The notes: generated from the sequence alone by a model not told the origin. Positions 27,040 to 35,645 are shown, numbered from the stretch's first letter. The stretch is 64,000 nt of DNA from Candidatus Gastranaerophilales bacterium (GCA_900552525.1 UNSK01000002.1:1-64000), one strand, 5' to 3'. A program made the numbers and translations.

Positions 27040-28920
27040 CGCAGAGTATATTCGGTTGAATTTTTCAATTTTGTCAAAGGTCCAGCCTGCATTATAATTC
27101 ATGGCATTTTTAATAAGCAGTTTCCAGCTTGCAGGGTTATTTGTATAGAGATTAAGTGCTTTTGTGACAACAGCATTGAAACTTTCAGAAATATCTTCTT
27201 CCGTATTGATGGAAGTTTTTGTTTTAAGGCCGCATCCTAAGGTCATATCGTCAAAAATATCTGATATTGTGTCATTATAGATACCGTTTCTTAATGCTAC
27301 AGGAACGCATCCGTATTTCATTGCAGTAAAGTGTTCGTTAGATGTTATGTTGTTTCTTGCACAGAAAAAGGATAAATCCGAAGATGCATAGAATTGAGCC
27401 AGATTTATCTCGCCGTCTATGAAGAGCCATTTGCCGGCACAGCCGATTTTTTGTTCAAGATATTCTACCCAGTTCGTAATTTGATTATTTTCAAGTCCGT
27501 TCGGGATATTTATAATCACCTGTACATTTTTAAATTCTTCTAATAATTTTATAATAGAAGTCAGGGCTATATCTGTTCCATCAGCAAAAATATTTGTCGA
27601 TAATTTGCAGAAAATTAGCGGGGCATCAAAGAATGTATCCAGATATCCTCTAAGTGTGTATTCATCAGACTTAAAGAATTTAGGGTCAATAAAACGTGTT
27701 CTTATCCTGTCTTTAGAAAATTCTCTTGTAAGATATTTTTTATTTCTAAAACGCGACTCTCTAAAGTCATCTTGTGTAAAAGGTCTGTATATTGCAGATG
27801 CCGGTATTTCACATCCAAAAGAAACATACGAACTCTTGTTTTTTGTTTTGCATATTCTGTCAAACATTTTGCCGGAAAGTTCCGGTTTAGTCAAAATATT
27901 ATTATAATATGTTTTTGACGGAACAGCCCAGAAATCAGCTCTTTTAAGCGTATAAAAAAGAGTGTTGTAATATAAATCATTTTCGTATGCCATTTTAGGA
28001 AATAATTTTAAAACTCTGGCATTTAATCTGTTAAAAAGAATATTTTCATCTATATCATCACATTTTTCCGGATATTTTCTAAGCTTGTAATAGTTTTGAT
28101 AAATAAAATCTAAACATTCTCTCATCTGACAGAACCGTTTAGTGTTATGCAGGTTAAATAGTGAGGCAATACATTTTTTTATAATTTTATCACTGCACAG
28201 CTTTTTCATACCTTTAGAGTCTGCAAGATTAACTGCAGCCCAGAAAGCCTCTTCTTTTTCTGCTTCGAATTTTGAAAAATCATTAATAATCTGTAAAACC
28301 TTGATAGGATAATGTGATTTATTGCCGAGTTCTACTCCCAGAAAAAAAGGTATATTGTTCGCGTGAATAATTTTCGGCTTAAGTTTTTGCGCTGCAATTC
28401 TTGCTGCTTTAACAAAAGGTGCAAGATATTGAAGTCTGGAACGGTCAAATCCTGAAAACGCTTCTGAATAGAGTCCGTAAACATCTATGTTTAAACTATT
28501 CGGCTTCATTTTATACAAAGAAGCATTATTCGTACGGTTTTGCAGGTAGTATTCAAAATCAAAAACTAATTTTTCAGCGTCGTCAGTATTGTCAACAGGT
28601 ATTAATACTTTTATATCTTTGTCAGGATATTGTTGTCTGAAAGCAGAAATAAAATCCAGCGGAGGAATATCAAGTGTTAAATATAATATGGTTTTAAAAT
28701 CATTGTTCTTTTGAGTTTTCCTGAATAATGACGATACTCGTTTTCTTATAAAACGCCATTCAATATTGAAATGATTAAAAGATTTGCAGCTTGCAGAATA
28801 TTCTTCGCTAAACTTTGCCGGCTGTATCCCGTATATTATATCAAGTTCTCTGGCGTGAGTTTCTGTTCCGAAAGAGTCCTTCATATAATTCAAGTTAGCA
28901 TATTGTACAGTTGAAATCAA
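27034..28920 (-). CDS. Divergent glycogen/starch-synthase-like glycosyltransferase
   Basis: 628 residues. The C-terminal third has the GT5 layout: FYASSDLSFFCARNNITSNEH (position of the usual 'DFFLMPSKFEPCGL'), AMKYGCVPVALRNGIYNDTI (usual 'AMRYG-x-PVVR-x-TGGL-x-DTV') and a final NAMNYNAGWTFDKIEKFNRIYSAL (usual 'MxxDFSWxxxAxxYxxLY'). The N-terminal K-x-GGL ADP-glucose motif is replaced by MKDSFGTETH. The true glgA is at 58162. Activity may be lost or altered. The start is a TTG at 28920 without a clear ribosome site; ATG at codon 13 is an alternative. Confidence 0.6.
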   Translation of the reverse strand: MISTVQYANLNYMKDSFGTETHARELDIIYGIQPAKFSEEYSASCKSFNHFNIEWRFIRKRVSSLFRKTQKNNDFKTILYLTLDIPPLDFISAFRQQYPDKDIKVLIPVDNTDDAEKLVFDFEYYLQNRTNNASLYKMKPNSLNIDVYGLYSEAFSGFDRSRLQYLAPFVKAARIAAQKLKPKIIHANNIPFFLGVELGNKSHYPIKVLQIINDFSKFEAEKEEAFWAAVNLADSKGMKKLCSDKIIKKCIASLFNLHNTKRFCQMRECLDFIYQNYYKLRKYPEKCDDIDENILFNRLNARVLKLFPKMAYENDLYYNTLFYTLKRADFWAVPSKTYYNNILTKPELSGKMFDRICKTKNKSSYVSFGCEIPASAIYRPFTQDDFRESRFRNKKYLTREFSKDRIRTRFIDPKFFKSDEYTLRGYLDTFFDAPLIFCKLSTNIFADGTDIALTSIIKLLEEFKNVQVIINIPNGLENNQITNWVEYLEQKIGCAGKWLFIDGEINLAQFYASSDLSFFCARNNITSNEHFTAMKYGCVPVALRNGIYNDTISDIFDDMTLGCGLKTKTSINTEEDISESFNAVVTKALNLYTNNPASWKLLIKNAMNYNAGWTFDKIEKFNRIYSAL

Positions 28921-28928
28921 GCCGGCTA

Positions 28929-28958
28929 TTGACAGAACTTTTAGTTTGGTTGTATACT
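28929..28958 (+). promoter_or_regulatory. Strong sigma-70 promoter
   Basis: TTGACA (28929-28934), 18-base spacer, TATACT (28953-28958). The predicted transcript starts near 28965. This is the best -35/-10 pair in this part of the window. Confidence 0.7.
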
Positions 28959-28964
28959 TTCAGT

Positions 28965-29116
28965 ATTATGAAAAACTTACATTTTGAATTAACAAACAAT
29001 TCATCCTCCTCATGCTCCAAGTTTCAATCGGGACTTGAGTGATTTTGGTATGTAAGTTTATGTAACAGAATTGACGTTTTTTGAAAAGTCCCGTTTTTAT
29101 AAACGGGGCTTTTTTT
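28965..29116 (+). ncRNA. Candidate structured small RNA or attenuator leader
   Basis: A roughly 150-base transcript is bounded by the TTGACA/TATACT promoter and an intrinsic terminator. Structure: a perfect 10-bp closing stem AAACTTACAT (28973-28982) with ATGTAAGTTT (29050-29059), a C/U-rich TCATCCTCCTCATGCTCC (29001-29018) that could pair with Shine-Dalgarno sequences, an inner hairpin CAAGT/ACTTG, and the terminator. CGGGACTT (29030-29037) can pair with the left terminator arm AAGTCCCG. A 24-codon reading frame with a serine/cysteine run (28968-29042) overlaps. It may act in trans or control the gene at 29137; I match it to no known RNA family. Confidence 0.55.
29086..29116 (+). terminator. 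Intrinsic terminator of the candidate small RNA
   Basis: An 11-bp stem AAGTCCCGTTT (29086-29096) and AAACGGGGCTT (29101-29111) with loop TTAT, followed by a T-run. It lies only 20 bases upstream of the next start codon. Confidence 0.85.
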
Positions 29117-29136
29117 GTATTTGGAAAGGACAATTA

Positions 29137-30636
29137 ATGAAAGTAAATAATATAAATAGCGCAGTATTTAGAGGCCCTCTGGACGGGGTAGTAACAAGCG
29201 CCCTCAGGACTTGCGATATGAATGAGATGGTCAATGCTGTCGGGCTTGATGTCGGTGCGATGGTAATTCCAAGGGCATATTATGATACAAAAGCAAGAAA
29301 TGAGTATGCAGGTGCGGAAACTTTTATCAGAGAAATAAGCGGAACTTTCATTAACTGTCTTTCTGCAGGTTTATTTGCAATGGGTATTTCTAAAATAGCT
29401 GCGAGAAAAATTGAACCCGACGTAAAAATTAATCCTGAAAGCTGGTACTCAAAAGATTCTCTTGAAACTTTAAGGTGCGCGTGGGATAAAAGTAAAAATA
29501 CAAAAGATTATATTGTCGAAGTTCTTGAGAACATTTCAGGACGTGACGGCAAAGGGGTAAATGAATTTAAGAATATAAAATGGGAAAATATTGAATGGAT
29601 TGATGAAGCTAAGTGGGATAAGATTAAGTGGAATAACCCGAAATATGCTGGAATTCAGGACAATCTGAAAACGAAAAAAGGTTTTGTACAAACATTCTGT
29701 GAGCTTGTCAACGATAAAAATATAACAAAAGATGATAAGAAAAATGTTCTTTTAATTATGGAACGCCGCCTGGCCAATGCGCTTGGCTCAGAAAGAGAAA
29801 CTGAATTAAACATAGACGGACATAAACTTTCTGCAAAACTTGAAAACATATTGCGAGATACTCACGATATGGGCAAGGATATTTTTAATAAAAATAATGG
29901 AAAAGAAATTGAACGCGCAATTAACAAGATTAATAAGGTAAATAAAGTAAAAACTTTTGGTGCGATTGCTGCTTCTTGCGCTCTAGGGCTTACTAACCAG
30001 TGGCTTAACAGAAAAATCACAGAGAAAAGGACCGGTAAGAAAGGGTTTGTAGGTGATGTAGATTATACTTCTTCTGATAGAGGCGAGAAGCGTAAGGATT
30101 GCCTGCTGCCATTTAAAAAACTAGGAGCAAGTGTTCTTATGGCAGGTATGGTATTTAGCGTAATGGGTGTAAAGAATTTCAAACAATTTGCTAAAAAGTT
30201 AGAATTTACAGGGCCTGTTACAAGCGGAAATGCTATAAAAACAGTTTACGCAGCAACGATTATAGGAAGGTTTATGGCTGCAGACAACGGAACTGAACTT
30301 AGAGAGTCAATGACAAGAGATTATTTAGGTTTCTTAAACTGGTTAGTTTTTGGAGGGTTTGCTGCTAAGGGTGTTGCAAATCTTCTGGATAAAAACGGTA
30401 AAGATTTGTTCAATTACACAAAAGAAGGTAAAGGCTTGAAACATTGGCTCAGAGATATGAACCTTAAAACACATAATGAAATTGCAGCAAAAGGAAGTGA
30501 ATTCGCTAAGAAAAATATGTGGAAACTTAACCTCGCTCACGCTGCGGGTATTACATATTCTGCCGTGACTCTGGGAATTTTGCTTCCGATGATGAACGCA
30601 AAGATAACGGAAAAGAAGGCTAAAAAGAAAATATAA
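29137..30636 (+). CDS. Tagged hypothetical membrane protein
   Basis: 499 residues. It starts with the tag MKVNNINSAVFRGPLDG. Hydrophobic stretches occur at about residues 70-90, 268-282, 325-345, 370-385, 405-420 and 465-485, separated by long charged, Trp-containing loops. No catalytic motif is recognised. I chose the ATG at 29137 because GGAAAGGA precedes it; the frame opens upstream inside the small-RNA terminator. Transcription probably depends on reading through that terminator or on a weak promoter not seen. alaS follows 48 bases later with its own TATAAT-like box. Confidence 0.7.
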   Translation: MKVNNINSAVFRGPLDGVVTSALRTCDMNEMVNAVGLDVGAMVIPRAYYDTKARNEYAGAETFIREISGTFINCLSAGLFAMGISKIAARKIEPDVKINPESWYSKDSLETLRCAWDKSKNTKDYIVEVLENISGRDGKGVNEFKNIKWENIEWIDEAKWDKIKWNNPKYAGIQDNLKTKKGFVQTFCELVNDKNITKDDKKNVLLIMERRLANALGSERETELNIDGHKLSAKLENILRDTHDMGKDIFNKNNGKEIERAINKINKVNKVKTFGAIAASCALGLTNQWLNRKITEKRTGKKGFVGDVDYTSSDRGEKRKDCLLPFKKLGASVLMAGMVFSVMGVKNFKQFAKKLEFTGPVTSGNAIKTVYAATIIGRFMAADNGTELRESMTRDYLGFLNWLVFGGFAAKGVANLLDKNGKDLFNYTKEGKGLKHWLRDMNLKTHNEIAAKGSEFAKKNMWKLNLAHAAGITYSAVTLGILLPMMNAKITEKKAKKKI

Positions 30637-30684
30637 AAATTCCTTTGATGTATAATTAATTTATAGAAATTAGAGGAATTAATT

Positions 30685-33333
30685 ATGCTAAAAGGAAATG
30701 AAATTAGACAGTTATACTTAGATTATTTTAAAAACAAGCATCAGCATACAATTGTAGAAAGCTCAAGCCTTGTGCCTGACAATCCTACAGTGCTTTTAAC
30801 TACAGCAGGAATGCTTCAATTTCTGCCAATATTTTTAGGGATTACAAAATCACCTTATAATCCGGCAAGAGCGACTTCCTGCCAGAAATGCGCAAGAGCA
30901 GGAGGAAAAGATTCTGATATTGAAAATGTTGGAAGAACTCCTAGACATCACACCTTTTTTGAAATGCTTGGAAACTTCTCTTTCGGCGACTACTATAAAA
31001 AAGAGGTTATTCCATGGGCGTGGGAATTTGTAACAGAAGTACTTAAACTTGATAAAGACAGACTCTGGATAACTATTTTTGAAACTGATGACGAAGCGTA
31101 TGATATTTGGAGAAGTATCGGTGTTCCTGATGAACGAATAAAAAGAAAAGGCAAAAAGGATAACTTCTGGGGGCCTCCGGGAGCTTCCGGTTCTTGCGGA
31201 CCTTGTTCTGAAATACATTATGACTTAGGTGAACAGTATAAATGCTCCGATAACTGCGGTATTGATACCTGTGAATGCGACAGATGGGTTGAAATTTGGA
31301 ATCTTGTATTTACAGAACTTTATCAGGATGAAGAAGGCAACCAATCTCCTCTTGAACACAAAAATGTTGATACCGGTATGGGCTTAGAACGTATAACAAT
31401 GGTTTGTCAGGGAGTTGCCTCAACATTCGAAACAGATTTGCTTAGGCCGATTTTAGATAAAGTTTCTGAGATGAGCGGAGTTCCTTACAAGAAATCTGAA
31501 AAAACAGATATTTCTCTTAGGATTATAACAGACCACGCAAGATGTGTATCTTTTCTTATTTCAGACGGCGTAATCCCTGGCAATGAAGGCAGAAGCTATG
31601 TGTTGAGAATGATTCTTAGACGTGCTCTGCGCCACGGTAAGATTTTAGGAATGGAGCTTCCGTTCCTGTACAAACTCGTAGATGTAGTTGTGGATAATTA
31701 CGGCGCAGCTTATCCAGATTTAGTTAAGAATAAAGCAAAAATTATTGATGTAATCAAGAAAGAGGAAGAAAGATTCGCTAAAACTCTTGATAGAGGGTAC
31801 AAAATGCTTGAAGAATTTATATCCGAAAAGAAAGATATCGATGGTGAAAGCGCTTTTAAACTCTATGATACATACGGCTTCCCGTTTGAACTTACTAAAG
31901 AAATCGCGGAAGAAAATGGTTTAGGCATTGATGAAAATGGCTTTAAAAAAGCAATGCAGGAACAAAAAGACCGTGCAAAAGCTGCTGCTGAGAAGATTTC
32001 CGTTACAGGCGATATGAAGTATGCAAAAGTAGAAAACGAAGTTGGCTCAACCGAGTTTGTAGGATATCTTGTAGACTGTGCACAGGCTAAAATCCTTGCA
32101 GCAATTGAAGGCGAAGGATATACAGATATTGTTCTTGACAGAACTCCATTCTATGCCGAATGCGGCGGTCAGGTCGGCGACAGCGGGTATATAGTTAATG
32201 AAAACCTGAAAGCAGAAGTTTTAACAACATTTAAAGTTAACCATCTTTTTGTACACAGATGTCAGGTTGTTAACGGCGAAGTTAAAGTTGGCGATTACGC
32301 ATTTGCTCAGATTGATACTGCAAGAAGGGCGCAAATTAGAGTTCACCATACATCTGCTCACTTATTGCAGGCTGCTTTGATTAAAGTGCTTGGCGATGAG
32401 GTTAAACAAGCTGGTTCGCAGGTTGAAGAAAATAGAATGAGATTTGACTTTACCTTCTCACGTGCAATGACTCCTCAGGAAGTTAAAAAGACAGAAGATA
32501 TTATGAACAAATGGATTGGTGAAAAACTTCCTGTTAATACTGATGTAATGGGGATTGAAGAGGCAAAACTTACCGGTGCTACAGCATTATTCGGTGAAAA
32601 ATACGAAGATGTTGTCCGTGTAGTGAGCATTGGTGGTAAAGCTAAATGTAACTGCGGCAGCGATTGCAGCTGTGACCATGAAAGCGGAGAAGAAAAAGAA
32701 GTTATCTCAAAAGAATTCTGCGCAGGTACTCATGCTTCAAATACAGCTGATTTAAGGCTTGTAAAAATTGTATCAGAAGGTGCGATTGCTGCTGGAACCA
32801 GAAGAATTGAAGCTGTTGTTGCTGACGCTGCAATTGATTATCTGAATGCAAAATCTGCAGAAATAGATAAACTTGCTTCAAGATTTAAAGTTCACTTTGA
32901 TGAAGTTGAATCAAGAATTGAAAAATTACTTGAAGAAAATAAAGAACTTCAAAAAGAACTTGAGGAAACAAAAGCAGAAATGGCTAAAAGTAAATTTGCA
33001 ACGTTTGTTTCTAAAGCCCAGGATATTGAAGGCGGTAAATTATTTATCACAAAAATTGAAAATCTTGATGCTGATGCAGTTAAAGCCGGTATAGAGATGC
33101 TTTCTAATAAATTGGGCGAGAGCATAATAGTTCTTGCAAATGAAAGAATGGTTATAGTAAAAGTAACTGATGGTTTCGTTAAAAAAGGTATAAATGCCGG
33201 AAAGATTGTTGGCGAAATTGCAAGAGCAACCGGTGCAAACGGAGGCGGCAGACCGAATTTTGCACAGGGCGGTGTAAAAGACGCTTCTAAGCTGGATGAG
33301 ATTTTGGCTAAGGTAGAGGGAGATTTGAGATGA
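30685..33333 (+). CDS. alaS: Alanyl-tRNA synthetase
   Basis: 882 residues, near the usual bacterial length. The catalytic core has FFEMLGNFSFGDYYK, a WxxVFTE-like EIWNLVFTELYQ and GMGLERI. The editing domain has HHTSAHLLQAAL (the H-x3-H zinc/editing motif; family normally RxHHTATHLL) and CAGTH. The C-terminal DHHA1-like glycine-rich end is ANGGGRPNFAQGG. Between the editing core strands lies an extra Cys-rich insert (CNCGSDCSC, about residue 655) just before the CAGTH motif. RBS AGAGGA. The last four bases overlap the next gene. Confidence 0.95.
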   Translation: MLKGNEIRQLYLDYFKNKHQHTIVESSSLVPDNPTVLLTTAGMLQFLPIFLGITKSPYNPARATSCQKCARAGGKDSDIENVGRTPRHHTFFEMLGNFSFGDYYKKEVIPWAWEFVTEVLKLDKDRLWITIFETDDEAYDIWRSIGVPDERIKRKGKKDNFWGPPGASGSCGPCSEIHYDLGEQYKCSDNCGIDTCECDRWVEIWNLVFTELYQDEEGNQSPLEHKNVDTGMGLERITMVCQGVASTFETDLLRPILDKVSEMSGVPYKKSEKTDISLRIITDHARCVSFLISDGVIPGNEGRSYVLRMILRRALRHGKILGMELPFLYKLVDVVVDNYGAAYPDLVKNKAKIIDVIKKEEERFAKTLDRGYKMLEEFISEKKDIDGESAFKLYDTYGFPFELTKEIAEENGLGIDENGFKKAMQEQKDRAKAAAEKISVTGDMKYAKVENEVGSTEFVGYLVDCAQAKILAAIEGEGYTDIVLDRTPFYAECGGQVGDSGYIVNENLKAEVLTTFKVNHLFVHRCQVVNGEVKVGDYAFAQIDTARRAQIRVHHTSAHLLQAALIKVLGDEVKQAGSQVEENRMRFDFTFSRAMTPQEVKKTEDIMNKWIGEKLPVNTDVMGIEEAKLTGATALFGEKYEDVVRVVSIGGKAKCNCGSDCSCDHESGEEKEVISKEFCAGTHASNTADLRLVKIVSEGAIAAGTRRIEAVVADAAIDYLNAKSAEIDKLASRFKVHFDEVESRIEKLLEENKELQKELEETKAEMAKSKFATFVSKAQDIEGGKLFITKIENLDADAVKAGIEMLSNKLGESIIVLANERMVIVKVTDGFVKKGINAGKIVGEIARATGANGGGRPNFAQGGVKDASKLDEILAKVEGDLR

Positions 33334-33542
33334 GAATATTACCTTTGTCTCAATCTTTTCAGGCAAAAAAGATTAATCTAAAAGATTATGCAATTTTTGA
33401 AGAGCCTATTCTTACAAATGAAAAAATTATTTCTCCGGAAGACACCAAGGAGTTTAATTATAAAATGCAAAAAGTTTTGGCGGAATATAAACAAAAGGCG
33501 CTCAGGACTCTGGAGAATGCCAAAAATGTATTTATTAAATAA
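33330..33542 (+). CDS. Short tagged hypothetical protein
   Basis: 70 residues starting MRILPLSQSFQAKKIN, which fits the shared tag (Ile at 3, Leu at 6, Phe then Gln-Ala-Lys). The rest is a charged helix (KEFNYKMQKVLAEYKQKALRTL region). It starts inside the alaS stop (ATGA overlap), so it is translationally coupled to alaS. A strong terminator follows at once. Function unknown; such a small tagged protein may show the minimum that travels with the tag. Confidence 0.6.
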   Translation: MRILPLSQSFQAKKINLKDYAIFEEPILTNEKIISPEDTKEFNYKMQKVLAEYKQKALRTLENAKNVFIK

Positions 33543-33548
33543 CAACGA

Positions 33549-33577
33549 GGCGGAACCTGAAAGGTTCCGCCCTTTTT
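33549..33577 (+). terminator. Terminator of the alaS operon
   Basis: Stem GGCGGAACCT (33549-33558) and AGGTTCCGCC (33562-33571) with a three-base loop, followed by TTTTT. Confidence 0.9.
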
Positions 33578-33708
33578 ATTATTCAGGAATAATGATTCCA
33601 TTTATATAAGCTGATTCATCCTTACTTAAGTATTTTAAAGGTGTTGTAATAAGATAATATTCAGATGTTCTGGAATACTTTCTCATAAATCTATTTTAAA
33701 CCTCATGA

Positions 33709-33736
33709 TTGCAAACTGTCAAAAGTAGGTTATAAT
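33709..33736 (+). promoter_or_regulatory. Sigma-70 promoter of the EF-hand gene
   Basis: TTGCAA, 16 bases, TATAAT. The same hexamer pair and spacing occurs ahead of acpP (41605-41632). Confidence 0.6.
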
Positions 33737-33771
33737 TTATAATATATACCCTAAGATGAGAGGACTTAATT

Positions 33772-34245
33772 ATGGCTGACGGTTTATCGTTAAATTTGCA
33801 GTTGTTACAAAATATCTCAGATATGACAGGAGGAACTGCTGCCGGTGCAGGCAGTGCAAATAGCAAGCCTGCTGTTTACGCAAAAGAGGGCGATCCGAAT
33901 TATGACGAAAAGATGGATGCTGACGGTGACGGCGTTGTTACGATGGAAGAATATCAGGAGTACTGCAAGGAGAATGGCATAAGTACCGATGAGCAGGCTG
34001 CAGAAATGCAGAGCCGCGGTGATGCAATGATTAAAAAACAAGCAGAGGAAGCTCCAATTGCTTATGATGATTATATTAAGTACTGCGAAGAAAATGGTGC
34101 GGGAGCTGTTCAGAACTCAGGAAAAGTAGAAAGTTCCGGAGTCAATGATGCGGGGCTGGTTATACGTAATGTTGGAAAAGCACTGAGCAGTTACTCAGGA
34201 AACCAGATAAAACTTCCTGAAGCTAAAATTGAGCGCAATGCTTAG
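33772..34245 (+). CDS. EF-hand protein
   Basis: 157 residues. Residues about 47-60 form a canonical EF-hand loop (DADGDGVVTMEE) followed by YQEYCKENG. A degenerate second unit without the loop (YDDYIKYCEENG) comes about 35 residues later. The N-terminus is polar and Asn/Leu-rich, without a signal peptide. It is probably a calcium-binding helper or regulator. GAGAGGA precedes the ATG. Its stop overlaps the stop of convergent tsaC by four bases. It is related in style to the EF-hand gene at 15284. Confidence 0.75.
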   Translation: MADGLSLNLQLLQNISDMTGGTAAGAGSANSKPAVYAKEGDPNYDEKMDADGDGVVTMEEYQEYCKENGISTDEQAAEMQSRGDAMIKKQAEEAPIAYDDYIKYCEENGAGAVQNSGKVESSGVNDAGLVIRNVGKALSSYSGNQIKLPEAKIERNA

Positions 34246-34826
34246 TCTAGTGTAATTTCTCCCTGTCTGAAAATTACCGGTTTCCCGTCCTTAAATCCGG
34301 CAACGGTTGAAGCTTTGCCTTTAGCTTCATGTCCGTATGACGGGATTACAAGGTCAACTTCGCTGCCTATATATTTAACAGCCTCATCATATGTTAAAGC
34401 TGGAGCTTCTCCTGAAAGATTTGCGCTTGTGGTTGCCAGAACTCTTCCGTCAATATTTCTGCAAATTTCTGCAAAAGTTTCATTGTCAGGAATGCGTATG
34501 CCGACAGTCTGCATACCTGATGTAATATAGTCAGGAGTTTTTTCAGATTTTTCAAGTACAAGAGTTAAAGCACCCGGGAAATGTTTTTTTATTAATTTTT
34601 GTGCTTCCTTTTCAATAGGCTGACGCAGGTAATCAAAAAGGTTATATACTTCGTCGCTCATCAGAATTAAAGGTTTTTTCCCATCTCTGTGTTTAATCTC
34701 ATAAATCTTCTTCACTGCTTCTTCGTTGTCTGGAAGACAGCCAACCCCCCAGACTGTGTCTGTAACATACGCAATAACGCCGCCTTGCTGCAATACTTCG
34801 TTTATCTTGCTCATGTTTTCAATCAT
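34242..34826 (-). CDS. tsaC: Threonylcarbamoyl-AMP synthase (TsaC/Sua5/YrdC family)
   Basis: 194 residues, single YrdC domain. VIAYVTDTVWGVGC (usual 'yPTDTvYGLg'), IKHRDGKKPLILM (the 'K-R-x-x-x-KPL' motif), HFPGALTLVLEKS ('PGP-x-T'), VGIRIPDN ('R-x-P') and TTSANLSGEAP ('TSAN-x-SG'). It makes threonylcarbamoyl-adenylate for the t6A37 modification of ANN-decoding tRNAs. It lacks the extra Sua5 domain. AGGGG precedes the ATG. The gene is divergent from the yceD-rpmF-fab operon across a region with a 13-bp inverted repeat. Confidence 0.9.
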   Translation of the reverse strand: MIENMSKINEVLQQGGVIAYVTDTVWGVGCLPDNEEAVKKIYEIKHRDGKKPLILMSDEVYNLFDYLRQPIEKEAQKLIKKHFPGALTLVLEKSEKTPDYITSGMQTVGIRIPDNETFAEICRNIDGRVLATTSANLSGEAPALTYDEAVKYIGSEVDLVIPSYGHEAKGKASTVAGFKDGKPVIFRQGEITLD

Positions 34827-34876
34827 ATATATTTACCCCTTCTGTTTTTTATATTATAATACAGGGGTAAATATAT
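34827..34876. promoter_or_regulatory. 13-bp inverted repeat in the divergent tsaC / fab-operon promoter region
   Basis: ATATATTTACCCC (34827-34839) and GGGGTAAATATAT (34864-34876) are perfect complements 24 bases apart. TATAAT boxes read on both strands at 34853-34860 lie between them. The left arm overlaps the tsaC ribosome site. It could be an operator or a mirrored leader. Confidence 0.5.
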
Positions 34877-34903
34877 TTATATAAAAACTTATAAGGAGGC
34901 AAG

Positions 34904-35149
34904 ATGGTTCAGCAATTTAATACTCCTCAAAAAACAAGACAAGCAGTAATATTGTTTTTAAAAGGTTCTGCAACACCAATTGTAATGTATTATGAAAATC
35001 CTCAGGCAGTTTATGCAGAATTAAAACAATTAATGAAAAGCCCGACACCTGTTCTTGTTGAAAAAGAGCCAATGGGGCCGATTAAGAAACTTTGTTTTGT
35101 TTCAACCCAGATAGCAGGTATTGTTTTACAGGAAGAACCGTATGCATAA
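34904..35149 (+). CDS. Small conserved-looking protein at the head of the yceD-fab operon
   Basis: 81 residues, compact, with alternating strands and one helix (FLKGSATPIVMYYENPQAVYAELKQLM as helix and strand region). There are no membrane segments or recognised motifs. It begins after AAGGAGG and its end overlaps yceD by eight bases, so it is translationally coupled to it. Its place ahead of yceD-rpmF-plsX suggests a housekeeping role in ribosome or lipid synthesis, but this is only context. Confidence 0.65.
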   Translation: MVQQFNTPQKTRQAVILFLKGSATPIVMYYENPQAVYAELKQLMKSPTPVLVEKEPMGPIKKLCFVSTQIAGIVLQEEPYA

Positions 35150-35645
35150 TGACAAGGTTGTTTTAATCGAAGATATAGAACGTGAGCCTGATAAAACCAT
35201 TCAATACAAATTTGAGGGGAAAATTAGCGAACTTGAAGACTGCACAGTTGATGCAGAACTTGAAATAAAATCACTTGGAGATTTTATAGAAGTCAAAGGT
35301 GAAGTTTCCGGTTCATTAAAACTTGAATGCGACCGATGTCTTAATAAGTACGACTATGATTTTGATATAGATATTGATGAAACATATGCAAAACGCTCTC
35401 TTTATGATGAGTATTCGCAGGAGCTGGAGCTCCAATCCGGCCAGTTTATCACAGATTTAAACGGCGCAAAAGAAATCGATATTTATGACTTATTGTATCA
35501 ATCTGTAATATTAGCTTTACCAAATAAAAAGGTTTGTGGTATAAATTGTAATGAGGGACTATTTGTGTCTGATGAAGATATGGAAGTTCACGATGAAAGA
35601 ATGGATGTTTTTAAAAACATCAAAATAAATCCTAAAAATAATTAA
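35142..35645 (+). CDS. yceD: YceD family protein (DUF177), 23S rRNA accumulation
   Basis: 167 residues from the ATG at 35142, preceded by AGGAAG; the frame is open a few codons earlier. The DUF177 signature includes LECDRCLNKYDYDFDIDIDETY, a (D/N)LxxxEIDIYDLLYQSVILALP-like block and CGINCNEG. The paired cysteines (C-x2-C and C-x3-C) probably bind a metal. The family is needed for 23S rRNA levels and precedes rpmF in most bacteria, as here. Confidence 0.88.
   Translation: MHNDKVVLIEDIEREPDKTIQYKFEGKISELEDCTVDAELEIKSLGDFIEVKGEVSGSLKLECDRCLNKYDYDFDIDIDETYAKRSLYDEYSQELELQSGQFITDLNGAKEIDIYDLLYQSVILALPNKKVCGINCNEGLFVSDEDMEVHDERMDVFKNIKINPKNN

Noticed and set aside
28965..29116. SRP 4.5S RNA or 6S RNA
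   Set aside because: The conserved SRP apical sequence (GGAAGC...AGCA type) and the long 6S-like rod with open central bubble are not found.
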